Shown one piece after another: positions 7,705 through 15,207 of a DNA stretch of 21,506 nt; position 1 is the first letter of the stretch, and each line of letters starts with the position of its first letter. The notes beneath the pieces were generated by a model, which worked only from the letters and a program-made list of their open reading frames with translations, made no database searches and had not been told where the DNA came from. The translations under genes were made by a program, and so were the position numbers. The stretch is taken from the NCBI GenBank assembly GCA_000436755.1, contig FR887292.1, forward strand, positions 1 to 21,506, written 5' to 3'. The DNA comes from Clostridium sp. CAG:253 (GTDB lineage: Bacteria; Bacillota; Clostridia; Lachnospirales; Lachnospiraceae).

Positions 7705-8942
7705 CGAAATAAGTTTTCAAAATAATCAAGAGCAGCTTCCACCTGATTATCAACTTTTATTCCCGTCTCTTTTAATTTCGTCATTTTCCCTGTATATTCA
7801 ACTTTCATATCAGGTTCAAATCCTTTTCCGTGAATATTGTTTCCTTTCGGCGTGTAATATTTTGATGTTGTAAATTTTATTGCTGTTTTGTCCTGAAGTT
7901 CAAATGATGACTGTACTATACCCTTTCCAAAAGTCTTTGTCCCTATAAGCTTTGCCTTTCCATAATCCTTAAGTGCACCGCTAAACACCTCAGACGCACT
8001 TGCGGAATTGCCATTTACAAGTATGACAATAGGTACATTTACCTCCTGTTTATCCTTTGTGTAATATTCCTGTGCCATACCTTGCTTATCTTTTGTATAA
8101 ACCACAAGTTCTTTCGGAAGCAGCCTGTCAAGCATTCCTATTGCAGTATTTAAAAGTCCTCCGCCATTGTCCCTAAGGTCAATTATAAGACCTTTTTCAC
8201 CTTTATTCTCCAAATCATCAACAGCTTTTATAAATTGTTTCTCAGTTACCTCTTCAAAACCGCTTACAGAAATATAGCCTATATTGTTATCAAGCATCTT
8301 GTGTGAAACAGTATTATCCCTTATCACTTTTCGCTCTATTTTCATCTTTAATAATTGAGCAGCATTTTTCCTTTGCAGTGCAATTTCAACACTTGTGCCC
8401 TCTTTTCCTTTTACTTTTGACACAATATATGAAATATCTTTGTTTTCAATATTTTCTCCGTCAACCTCGACCAAAATATCCCCCTTTTTTACTCCCGCTT
8501 TTTCAGCAGGTCCGCCGGACACAACACCTATTATAGTGAGAACACCTGTCTTTGAATTTTGAGACATATATGCGCCAATTCCACAAAATACGCCGCTTGA
8601 TTTTTCAGAAATATCCTTATATTCATCCTTTGTATAATATGCCGCATATTTGTCATCAAGGCCATTTAATATTCCCTTATATATCGAATCCGCCATCTTT
8701 TCATAATCTATATCATTCAGATAATACTTATCTATATAAGCAGACAGCAGATTTACCTTATCTTTAATTTTTTCCGCCTGCTCATCCGTCACCTGGCTGC
8801 TGCCTGTTTTTATTGCTGAATTCAAATCAAGCCTGCCTGTATACAATCCAACCGTTACAAGCACAACAAAACAGGTAACAGTCACTATAACTCCCATTAA
8901 AACGCCTTTTATATAACTTAATGTTTCTTTTTTATTATTCAT
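7701..8942 (-). CDS. ctpA: S41 family carboxy-terminal processing protease
   Basis: A 413-residue membrane-anchored serine protease of the CtpA/CtpB family. It has a short cytoplasmic start, one membrane segment (about 11-35), a helical region, a PDZ domain (about 117-195, with the substrate-loop GIGAYM) and the S41 catalytic domain (about 215-380). The catalytic Ser is most likely Ser315 in NGNSASASE, paired with Lys340 in TFGKG, the normal 25-residue spacing. It faces the outside of the membrane and should trim envelope or signalling proteins after PDZ recognition of C-termini. A GAGTGAG ribosome binding site precedes the ATG. The promoter lies at 8998-9027 and uvrB follows; ctpA near uvrB is a familiar arrangement in Firmicutes, though ftsE/ftsX are absent here. 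Confidence 0.93.
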   Translation of the reverse strand: MNNKKETLSYIKGVLMGVIVTVTCFVVLVTVGLYTGRLDLNSAIKTGSSQVTDEQAEKIKDKVNLLSAYIDKYYLNDIDYEKMADSIYKGILNGLDDKYAAYYTKDEYKDISEKSSGVFCGIGAYMSQNSKTGVLTIIGVVSGGPAEKAGVKKGDILVEVDGENIENKDISYIVSKVKGKEGTSVEIALQRKNAAQLLKMKIERKVIRDNTVSHKMLDNNIGYISVSGFEEVTEKQFIKAVDDLENKGEKGLIIDLRDNGGGLLNTAIGMLDRLLPKELVVYTKDKQGMAQEYYTKDKQEVNVPIVILVNGNSASASEVFSGALKDYGKAKLIGTKTFGKGIVQSSFELQDKTAIKFTTSKYYTPKGNNIHGKGFEPDMKVEYTGKMTKLKETGIKVDNQVEAALDYFENLFR

Positions 8943-8997
8943 ATACTCACTCTTTCAATCAGTTTTTGATATTGTTTACTGCTAATACATCTATATG

Positions 8998-9027
8998 ATA
9001 TTAGCATATTCAAAAGAACCTTTACAA
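8998..9027 (-). promoter_or_regulatory. Promoter of ctpA (and probably uvrB-GH42)
   Basis: The minus strand has TTGTAA (9022-9027), an 18-base spacer and TAATAT (8998-9003), with an extended -10 (TGC). It follows the cdaR terminator directly, so ctpA starts a new transcript. Confidence 0.55.
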
Positions 9028-9034
9028 TACTTGT

Positions 9035-9099
9035 AAAAAACAAACCCCTGTCTCCGACAGTGTCAGCTCGATGGCATCTGCGGCAACAGGGGTATTTTT
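9035..9099. terminator. Large terminator hairpin after cdaR
   Basis: An 8-bp stem, ACCCCTGT (9044-9051) with ACAGGGGT (9086-9093), encloses a 34-base structured loop. A T-rich tract follows on the minus strand (TTTGTTTTTT) and another on the plus strand (ATTTTTTATTTT). It ends cdaR transcription 20 bases after the stop codon and could work in both directions. Confidence 0.85.
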
Positions 9100-9111
9100 T
9101 ATTTTGCAATA

Positions 9112-10200
9112 TTAAAACTCAAATGTTTCCATATATTTCATATATTTAACAACCATCAACGCAATCTTAAATGTAATCGCATCATCAAACACTCTCAAAT
9201 CAAGTCCTGTGCTCTTTTCGAGCTTGTCAAGTCTGTATACGAGTGTATTTCTGTGAATGTAGAGCTGTCTTGATGTCTCTGATACATTCAGGCTGTTTTC
9301 AAAAAATTTGTTTATCGTTGCGATAGTTTCCTCGTCGAAATCGTCCGGTGTCTTGTCACCGAATATCTCACCTATAAACATCTTGCAAAGGGGCATTGGC
9401 AGCTGATATATCAATCTTCCTATTCCAAGACTGCTGTATGCAATAACATTCTGGTCACTATAGAAAATCTTTCCTACGTCAAGTGCCATCTTTGCTTCCT
9501 TGTAAGAACGTGAGACATCTTTTATCTCATTTACGATAGTTCCATAAGACACATGAACACTTATCATCGCCTCTGTATTTAACATATCAAGAATGACATT
9601 TGCTGTCTTATCCATGTCCTCATAGCCTTCATTTTCTTGAAGCTCTTTGACAAGAATAATGTTTTTTTCATCAACCTGAGTTATAAAGTCTCTTGTCTTT
9701 CCTGCAAATAATCCCTTTACAGTTTCTAAAGCGTTTGAATCTTTTTCATTTTTTGTCTCTATCAAAAATACTACTCTATTTACACTTGTGTCTATATGAA
9801 GTTTCTTTGCACGATTGTAAATATCAACCAAAAGAAGATTATCAAGCAAAAGATTTTTTATGAAATTATCTTTATCATAGCGTTCCTTGTATGCAACAAG
9901 AAGGTTCTGAATTTGAAATGCCGCAAGTTTTCCGACCATATACACGTCATCACTGTCACCCTTTGCAAGAATAACATATTCAAGCTGATGGTCATCAAAA
10001 ACTTTGAAAAACTGGTACCCCTGAAGTACCTGACTGTCTGCCGGAGACTCTACAAATGCCATAACTGCATCTTCATACTCTTCAACATTATTTATTGTCG
10101 TAGCTAATGCTTTCCCCTCTGTGTCCATAACACATATATCAATTCTGGTAATATTCTTAAGTCCATCTATTGTTGTCTGTAAAACCTGATTAGATATCAT
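9112..10200 (-). CDS. CdaR/PucR-type transcriptional regulator
   Basis: 362 residues. The C-terminus carries the PucR-type helix-turn-helix typical of CdaR (sugar diacid) regulators, around 303-331 (NVSETSRQLYIHRNTLVYRL), and the conserved tail with DDAITFKIAL. The N-terminal 1-130 resembles a sugar-diacid or GAF-like sensor, and the middle a GGDEF-like CdaR linker domain, common in this family and usually without cyclase activity. The start has GGAGG six bases from the ATG. It is a single gene with its own promoter and terminator, just downstream of the sugar ABC ATPase gene msmX. A role in carbohydrate control is therefore likely, but the ligand is unknown. Sugar diacid itself is an assumption from E. 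coli CdaR. Confidence 0.8.
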   Translation of the reverse strand: MISNQVLQTTIDGLKNITRIDICVMDTEGKALATTINNVEEYEDAVMAFVESPADSQVLQGYQFFKVFDDHQLEYVILAKGDSDDVYMVGKLAAFQIQNLLVAYKERYDKDNFIKNLLLDNLLLVDIYNRAKKLHIDTSVNRVVFLIETKNEKDSNALETVKGLFAGKTRDFITQVDEKNIILVKELQENEGYEDMDKTANVILDMLNTEAMISVHVSYGTIVNEIKDVSRSYKEAKMALDVGKIFYSDQNVIAYSSLGIGRLIYQLPMPLCKMFIGEIFGDKTPDDFDEETIATINKFFENSLNVSETSRQLYIHRNTLVYRLDKLEKSTGLDLRVFDDAITFKIALMVVKYMKYMETFEF

Positions 10201-10292
10201 ATATTCCCTCCAACATTTATCATCTATATTTTACTTGCCGCCGTTTACACTATAAAACTACACAGCATCCTACTTTTTAACTCCATTATTAA

Positions 10293-10321
10293 ACTATACC
10301 ATCAATTTGCACAAAAGTAAA
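10293..10321 (-). promoter_or_regulatory. Promoter of cdaR-like gene
   Basis: The minus strand has TTTACT (10316-10321), a 17-base spacer and TATAGT (10293-10298) with an extended TGG. This implies a leader of about 90 bases. The 308-base gap 10201-10508 contains only this promoter, AT-rich sequence and the msmX terminator; I see no gene in it. Confidence 0.6.
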
Positions 10322-10431
10322 TACTACATAAAACAATATATCCATATTTACCATATCATCATACTAAAAAATTGTGCATTTTAACAAAAAACACCTTCCC
10401 TGTAAAAATATATATCATAAAATTCACGTCC

Positions 10432-10466
10432 AAAAAAGAACCGTCACAAAATCGTGACGGTTCTTT
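10432..10466 (-). terminator. Terminator of msmX
   Basis: A strong hairpin, AAAGAACCGTCAC pairing with GTGACGGTTCTTT, has a short loop and is followed on the minus strand by a run of T. It lies about 40 bases after the stop codon of the ATPase gene. Confidence 0.9.
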
Positions 10467-10508
10467 AAATAGAACTGTATATTTAAAATACATAACATTC
10501 TTTTAAAA

Positions 10509-11621
10509 CTAGTTTGTAATAACTTTCTCTGTTTCCTTGTCGAATACATGAATCTTGCTTGTGTCAAGCGCAATCTTGATTGTATCGCCAGGACGAGCTG
10601 TTGTACGAGGATTTACACGAACTGTGATGTCAAATCCTTCTACTGTGAAGTATAAGAATACTTCGGCACCAAGCATTTCGTAAACTTTTACAGTAGCTTC
10701 AAGAACATTGTCTGTACCGTTGTTTACATAAATCTCTTCATCCTTGATATCCTCAGGACGAATACCCATGATAACATCCTTATCAATATATCCGCCTTCA
10801 ACAAGCTTCTCAGCTTTTCCTTCAGGAAGTTTAACTGAGTATGTACCAAACTCAAGTTTAACGTCTGAACCGTCTTTAACTGCTTTACAGTTGATGAAGT
10901 TCATCTGAGGTGATCCGATGAATCCTGCTACGAATACGTTGCAAGGTTTTGTATAAAGGTCGATAGGTGAAGCAACCTGCTGCATAACACCATCTTTCAT
11001 AACTACGATACGAGTACCAAGTGTAAGAGCCTCTGTCTGGTCATGTGTAACGTAGATGATAGTAGCTTCAAGTCTCTGATGAATCTTAGAAATCTCTATA
11101 CGCATCTGTACACGAAGTTTTGCATCAAGGTTTGATAAAGGCTCATCCATAAGGAATACCTTAGGATTACGAACGATTGCACGACCCATAGCAACACGCT
11201 GTCTCTGACCACCTGATAAAGCCTTTGGCTTACGGTCTAAGAGATGCTCAATATCAAGAATCTTTGCTGCTTCATGAACAAGCTTGTCAATCTTCTCCTT
11301 TGGAGTTTTTCTAAGTTTAAGACCAAATGCCATGTTGTCATAAACTGACATATGAGGATAAAGAGCGTAGTTCTGGAATACCATCGCGATATCTCTGTCT
11401 TTTGGCTCTACATCATTTACAAGAGTATTTCCAATCCATAACTCACCTGAAGAAATTTCTTCAAGACCCGCAATCATACGAAGTGTTGTAGATTTACCAC
11501 AACCAGAAGGTCCTACGAAAATGATGAACTCCTTGTCTGCGATGTCAAGATTGAAATTTTTAACTGCCTGAAATCCGTTTGGATATGTTTTACAAATGTT
11601 TTTTAAAGATAAACTTGCCAT
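10509..11621 (-). CDS. msmX: Sugar ABC transporter ATPase, UgpC/MsmX type
   Basis: 370 residues, full length for the MalK/UgpC/MsmX subfamily that powers carbohydrate importers. Walker A GPSGCGKS is at 37-44, the Q-loop Gln83, signature LSGGQ 135-139, Walker B ending in Glu160 (FLMDEPLSNLDAKLR), the H-loop His193 in YVTHDQTEA, and C-terminal TOBE/regulatory domains about 240-360. It sits at the inner membrane face with permeases that are not in this window. It stands alone with its own promoter and terminator, as do the multitask MsmX/MsmK ATPases of Bacillus and streptococci, so it probably serves several sugar permeases. The ribosome binding site AGGAGG is well placed. Its codon use looks more biased than that of its neighbours, consistent with high expression (visual impression only). 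Confidence 0.92.
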   Translation of the reverse strand: MASLSLKNICKTYPNGFQAVKNFNLDIADKEFIIFVGPSGCGKSTTLRMIAGLEEISSGELWIGNTLVNDVEPKDRDIAMVFQNYALYPHMSVYDNMAFGLKLRKTPKEKIDKLVHEAAKILDIEHLLDRKPKALSGGQRQRVAMGRAIVRNPKVFLMDEPLSNLDAKLRVQMRIEISKIHQRLEATIIYVTHDQTEALTLGTRIVVMKDGVMQQVASPIDLYTKPCNVFVAGFIGSPQMNFINCKAVKDGSDVKLEFGTYSVKLPEGKAEKLVEGGYIDKDVIMGIRPEDIKDEEIYVNNGTDNVLEATVKVYEMLGAEVFLYFTVEGFDITVRVNPRTTARPGDTIKIALDTSKIHVFDKETEKVITN

Positions 11622-11710
11622 TATATGTTTCCTCCTAAATTTTATACAATTCGTTTAAGCTGAGTATGATGCAGCCATTTGAATGAAATCATCAAACACT
11701 TTGCAATCAT

Positions 11711-11737
11711 ATTATATAGTGTGATTTGCCTGTCACA
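11711..11737 (-). promoter_or_regulatory. Candidate msmX promoter with overlapping inverted repeat
   Basis: The minus strand has a perfect TATAAT (complement at 11711-11716) but a poor -35. Over the spacer and -35 area sits TGTGA-N8-TCACA (11720-11737), similar to a Crp/Fnr-type half-site pair but with an 8-base rather than 6-base gap. A weaker TATTAT lies about 40 bases further upstream (11752-11757). Otherwise the 323-base gap 11622-11944 is AT-rich and contains no gene. Confidence 0.4.
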
Positions 11738-11902
11738 TCTTTCATGTTTGTATAATACACTATCTTGAAATATTTTACCATAGGATAAATAGCCAAATAA
11801 ATTTTTGACTTTTTGTGCAAAGAGTATATAAATAAGATTTATTATATTTTTTTTGCCGTTTTATTATTAAATGTCACAATATTTTCACTCTCAAACTGTC
11901 TG

Positions 11903-11936
11903 TTTTAACCAAAAACGATATTGTTTTTGGTTAAAA
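11903..11936. terminator. Perfect 14-bp hairpin after the TagA-like gene
   Basis: TTTTAACCAAAAAC (11903-11916) pairs perfectly with GTTTTTGGTTAAAA (11923-11936) around a 6-base loop, 8 bases beyond the stop codon. No separate T tract follows on the minus strand, so it may terminate poorly or act mainly to protect the mRNA end. Confidence 0.5.
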
Positions 11937-11944
11937 TAGTCAAA

Positions 11945-12679
11945 TTATTCGTCTTTTTTGGTGTTATATATGTCAATTCTTTTCCTAAAAAATTTCGCCT
12001 TAAAAAATTTCTGAGGTATTCTCTCTATAGCAATCTTTTCATATATGCCCGCTAACCCGATTTTTCTTATCCATGACGGAATTTTTTTTTCTTCTGCCAT
12101 TATTATTTGTGCAACTCCACCAATAGCAACACATAATTTTGAGTTTAACAAATTCGCATGCTCCATAATCCAGCTTTCCTGAACGCCTATTTTTAAATCA
12201 ACAAGCAAAATGTCAGGTATACAGCTGTTTATTTCATTTACCATTGCTGCATCCTCCACCTCTTCGCTGTATACACACGAACCTATAATACGAAGCTCAG
12301 GCTGATTTTTTTTGCAGTAATTTCTGAGATTTTCCACATCCTTGCCGCTGTCTGTCACTATGTATATAGTTCTGTCCTGCTTCTGAAGATTTTCAAGCAT
12401 AATCCCAAAACTTTTGCAGCTCACAACCATACCGGCATCCTTCAAAATATCTATTTTATAATTTGTCAGAAGAGCTTCCTCTCCCGGCAGAAAAAGTTCC
12501 GCTCTGTCTACAAGTTCATGATATTTTTCATTTTCTGCAGCTCTGTTAAGAATGTCAGCTGACGCAAAAAATATTACATCCAGCTTGTCATCATTAAGAT
12601 ATGTATTTATTTTTTCTATAAAAACATCATTGCTGAGCATATCAATTTCAATGCCCATAACATTTACAACCGATTGCAT
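11945..12679 (-). CDS. WecG/TagA/CpsF-like protein, probably catalytically altered
   Basis: 244 residues, the usual length of WecG/TagA glycosyltransferases. These transfer N-acetylmannosamine-type sugars to a lipid carrier for wall teichoic acid or related polymers. The fold signature is readable: NVMGIEIDML, then a strand corresponding to VTxN, LLVDLKIGVQESWI (family GxPKQExW; Gln167 and Glu168 kept) and the AIGGVAQ segment. The family Thr/Asn motif reads FASAD (37-42) and the DG motif containing the proposed catalytic Asp reads LPGEEAL (64-69). Both key positions therefore appear replaced, and activity is doubtful. The start used is the ATG at 12677-12679, preceded by AGGAAAGG; the open frame extends to a GTG without a ribosome binding site. 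It follows the LCP-like gene after a hairpin; a weak TTAACT-18-TATATA (12722-12751) could supply its own promoter. Confidence 0.75.
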   Translation of the reverse strand: MQSVVNVMGIEIDMLSNDVFIEKINTYLNDDKLDVIFFASADILNRAAENEKYHELVDRAELFLPGEEALLTNYKIDILKDAGMVVSCKSFGIMLENLQKQDRTIYIVTDSGKDVENLRNYCKKNQPELRIIGSCVYSEEVEDAAMVNEINSCIPDILLVDLKIGVQESWIMEHANLLNSKLCVAIGGVAQIIMAEEKKIPSWIRKIGLAGIYEKIAIERIPQKFFKAKFFRKRIDIYNTKKDE

Positions 12680-12749
12680 AATATACCATGCCTTTCCTAA
12701 ATACTTACCTGCACATTCAGCTATATACACTGTTTTATGCGGTAAAGTT

Positions 12750-12785
12750 AAAAATGCACGTCAACAAATCTGTAGCGTGCATTTT
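12750..12785 (-). terminator. Hairpin between the LCP-like and TagA-like genes
   Basis: AAAATGCACG (12751-12760) pairs perfectly with CGTGCATTTT (12776-12785) around a 15-base loop. On the minus strand it ends in T5. It lies 17 bases after the LCP-like stop codon and is probably a terminator or partial attenuator. Confidence 0.65.
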
Positions 12786-12802
12786 AAATTTGCTATTCTA
12801 TA

Positions 12803-13996
12803 TCAATTATTAGCATCAGCTGTTCCTATAATAATCTTTATATCATATCCGGTATCAACTGTTCCTGTCTCAACAACAGGATTGCTAAAATATTTCACCA
12901 AATCTTTACCAACACCATCTTCCTTTACAATAATCTTTGTCTGCGTCAATGTAGCAGCTGTGTAATCACCAATTTTCTTTACTTTATATCCCGCATTTGT
13001 AAGCGTAGTTTTTGCAGCCGTTGCAAGACCTCCTATCTGACTTCCGTTTAATACAATTATACTCTTTCCTTTTGATGATTTTGTCGAAGTTTTTGCAACT
13101 TTGTTAAATACCTGTGCCTGAGTATATGTTGTAGTGTTATTTACAAGGTTATTTATAAATGATTTTGATGCTTTTGTATCTACCGCAAATATTTTGTCGG
13201 AGTATTTGCCCGGAATCCCCCAATAGTGAATCAAATCCGGATCCATTTTTTCATAACTTTCCACATAACCAATTTTATTATAGACAGTAAGATTTGAATC
13301 CACTCTCTCATACTGATCCTTTATAAACTCGGCTATCTTGTTCTGATCACCCTTTATATCTTTAAGCTGATTCACATAACTTCTGCTTGCAACATTTATT
13401 TTTTCCGTAACCGTAACAGATTTTTCACTGCTTGACTCCGCAAGTGATAACGGTTTAAATTTCACTTCTGTATTTCTTCTTGAATAATGATTAAGATATG
13501 TTTCCTGGTCTAATACCGTGTAATAACTAATCTTTACACCAAGCATTTTCTCTATAATAAGTTCTCCATAACCATACGCGTCCTCGTCATTCTGAAAATA
13601 CTGTTTAAGTCTCCCTATTCTTATTATCTGAGGTATCTCCTGATTAACTATACTAAGTTTCTGATACATCTCAGTCGGTATCGTATAATCTGTTCCGACA
13701 GGAATAGTTATATAGTCCATATTGTTTGTTTTTGTGTTGCAGATTTCAAGCATAAGATGTGATATCTTATTGTCGTTGCTTACATATATAAGATTTTTTG
13801 AAATTTCATCTGTCTGTGCTTCCTCAACAATATCTTTTATTTCATTTGAAGATGTTCCAACATTTTCCGAATTGTTTGAGAGAACCATATATGAAATTTT
13901 GTAACTTGCAAAACCTACTGCAATTATTATCGCTATTCCCAATATTGATTTCAATAAGCTCAGGATAAATACCTTTGCTATACTTTTCTTTTTCAT
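12803..13996 (-). CDS. LCP/LytR-like membrane protein with LytR_C domain, catalytic residues not visible
   Basis: 397 residues: a basic N-terminus, one membrane anchor (about 8-34), an outside region resembling the LytR-CpsA-Psr fold (about 65-280) and a C-terminal LytR_C-type domain (about 311-391, with SIIVLNGSQIGGLA and NAGYKV). LCP enzymes attach teichoic acids or other polymers to peptidoglycan and use a conserved Arg/Asp set (GxDxR and SIPRDT motifs). Here the corresponding segments read LIYVSNDNK (69-77) and TIPVGTDYTIP (97-107), without the arginines. It may bind polymer or regulate rather than catalyse. The start has AAAGG seven bases before the ATG, and there is a good promoter at 14054-14082. 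The downstream gene is TagA-like, also degenerate, which suggests a shared envelope role. Confidence 0.75.
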   Translation of the reverse strand: MKKKSIAKVFILSLLKSILGIAIIIAVGFASYKISYMVLSNNSENVGTSSNEIKDIVEEAQTDEISKNLIYVSNDNKISHLMLEICNTKTNNMDYITIPVGTDYTIPTEMYQKLSIVNQEIPQIIRIGRLKQYFQNDEDAYGYGELIIEKMLGVKISYYTVLDQETYLNHYSRRNTEVKFKPLSLAESSSEKSVTVTEKINVASRSYVNQLKDIKGDQNKIAEFIKDQYERVDSNLTVYNKIGYVESYEKMDPDLIHYWGIPGKYSDKIFAVDTKASKSFINNLVNNTTTYTQAQVFNKVAKTSTKSSKGKSIIVLNGSQIGGLATAAKTTLTNAGYKVKKIGDYTAATLTQTKIIVKEDGVGKDLVKYFSNPVVETGTVDTGYDIKIIIGTADANN

Positions 13997-14027
13997 GATT
14001 GTACCTTTCTAATCTTAATTCTTTTTG

Positions 14028-14059
14028 TATAATACTTAAAAAACATATGAAGTATTATA
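14028..14059. promoter_or_regulatory. 10-bp inverted repeat overlapping the LCP-like gene -10 box
   Basis: TATAATACTT (14028-14037) and AAGTATTATA (14050-14059) are perfect inverted repeats 12 bases apart, and the second covers the -10 box. It could be an operator, or a hairpin at the very 5' end of the transcript. Confidence 0.45.
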
Positions 14060-14082
14060 ACAAAAAAAAAATTCTATGTAAA
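14054..14082 (-). promoter_or_regulatory. Promoter of the LCP-like gene
   Basis: The minus strand has TTTACA (14077-14082), a 17-base spacer that includes a run of ten T, and a perfect TATAAT (14054-14059). The leader is about 50 bases. Confidence 0.75.
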
Positions 14083-14117
14083 GCAAAACCCCTATGAGCA
14101 TAACTTTTTTAAATAAA

Positions 14118-14146
14118 TTGTAATATTTTAACCATTGGATTATAAA
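14118..14146 (+). promoter_or_regulatory. Candidate promoter of the SDR reductase gene
   Basis: TTGTAA (14118-14123) and TATAAA (14141-14146) have a 17-base spacer, giving a leader of about 115 bases. A second, closer candidate (CTGACA near 14177 with AT-rich -10 sequence) cannot be ruled out. Confidence 0.45.
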
Positions 14147-14269
14147 TCTATCGGAAATAGTATATTTTCTTTACAGCTGACACAATACTTCACAAATATG
14201 ATATATTAATAACATATGAAGAAAAACACTCTTACTTTTAACACAAATATGAAATGAGGTTATAAATTT

Positions 14270-14998
14270 ATGAATAAAACAGTTGTCGTAACAGGAGCTT
14301 CCCGTGGTATCGGCCGTGCCGTTTCTATTTACTATGCACAAAACGGTTTTAATGTATGTATATGCTGCCGCAAAAATTCAGAAATGCTTGAAAAAGTCAG
14401 ACAGGAGATTTTAAATTATGGTGTTGAATGTATCGCTTATACAGGAGACATAGGCAATTTTCAGAAATGTGAAACATTTTTCAAATTAATTGCACAATCC
14501 TATTCTAAAATTGATATTCTTGTAAACAATGCCGGCATCTCACATATAGGTCTTTTGCAGGACATGTCTCCTGACGAATGGCACAATATTGTCGAGGCAA
14601 ATCTCACTTCGGTATTTAACTGCTGCAAACTTGCAATTCCCATAATGTTAAGCAGGCATGCCGGAAAAATCGTAAATATATCATCCGTTTGGGGATGTGT
14701 CGGTGCTTCAACCGAAGTTGCATACTCAGCGACAAAAGGCGGTATAAATTCTTTTACAAAGGCTCTTGCAAAAGAACTGGCTCCAAGCAATATACAGGTC
14801 AATGCAATTGCCTGTGGCATTATAGATACGGATATGAACGGCTTCTTAAATGACGACGAATTGCAAAGCGTATTGGATGAAGTTCCAGCCGGACGCATAG
14901 GAAAACCGGAAGATGTCGCAAAACTTGCCTTCGATATTACAAATACAAGTGATTATCTGACGGGACAGGTTATAAAACTTGACGGGGGCTGGATATAA
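14270..14998 (+). CDS. SDR family oxidoreductase, FabG/YmfI-like
   Basis: 242 residues, a classical short-chain dehydrogenase/reductase that uses NAD(P)H. Visible are the nucleotide-binding TGASRGIG (8-15), NNAG (86-89), Asn111, the catalytic Ser139, Tyr152 and Lys156 (YSATK), and the C-terminal LDGGW typical of FabG-like proteins. The basic/Ser N-terminal loop (CCRKNSE) suggests NADPH preference. The gene stands alone, without other fatty-acid synthesis genes. In Firmicutes such lone FabG paralogues include the EF-P 5-aminopentanone reductase YmfI, which is of this length; this is a possible alternative to 3-oxoacyl-ACP reductase and cannot be settled here. The ribosome binding site is GAGGT, nine bases from the ATG. 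Hairpins from 15055 onwards provide termination. Confidence 0.85.
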   Translation: MNKTVVVTGASRGIGRAVSIYYAQNGFNVCICCRKNSEMLEKVRQEILNYGVECIAYTGDIGNFQKCETFFKLIAQSYSKIDILVNNAGISHIGLLQDMSPDEWHNIVEANLTSVFNCCKLAIPIMLSRHAGKIVNISSVWGCVGASTEVAYSATKGGINSFTKALAKELAPSNIQVNAIACGIIDTDMNGFLNDDELQSVLDEVPAGRIGKPEDVAKLAFDITNTSDYLTGQVIKLDGGWI

Positions 14999-15047
14999 TT
15001 CCCACATATTTTTTCAAATCTAAAACTATTTTGCAGGAACAAAGAGT

Positions 15048-15153
15048 CGCTTGAGCGGAATGCGTAGCATTTATTTTTTTTCCGCGAAATGCGCATCCTC
15101 ACGGAATGTTTATTATGTTACAGGAAACGATAAGTTTTCTATAACATAATAAA
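15048..15153. repeat. Palindrome-rich intergenic element
   Basis: Four nested or adjacent hairpins fill this spacer. These are CGCT-TG-AGCG (15048-15057); AATGC-GTA-GCATT followed by TATTTTTTTT (15059-15081), enclosed by GCGGAA/TTCCGC (15055-15085); a palindromic ATGCGCAT (about 15089-15096); and a long hairpin of 12 bp plus 7 bp (15109-15128 with 15134-15153). The second looks like the terminator of the SDR gene. The GC-rich parts stand out from the AT-rich surroundings. The whole resembles a small non-coding repeat (REP/MITE-like), but I see only one copy here. Confidence 0.5.
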
Positions 15154-15185
15154 GGATTCCTCAAAACCAAATCGGAATCCTTTTT
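15151..15185. terminator. Terminator hairpin between convergent genes
   Basis: AAAGGATTCC pairs with GGAATCCTTT around a 13-base loop, followed by T5 on the plus strand. On the minus strand the tract is weaker (CCTTTATTAT). It separates the convergent SDR and cNMP-like genes. Confidence 0.8.
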
Positions 15186-15207
15186 ATATGTCATTTTATT
15201 ATTAAAT

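Noticed and set aside
14500..14898. Open frame on the minus strand within the SDR gene
   Set aside because: It is a shadow of a clearly conserved reductase on the plus strand and has no recognisable protein features.
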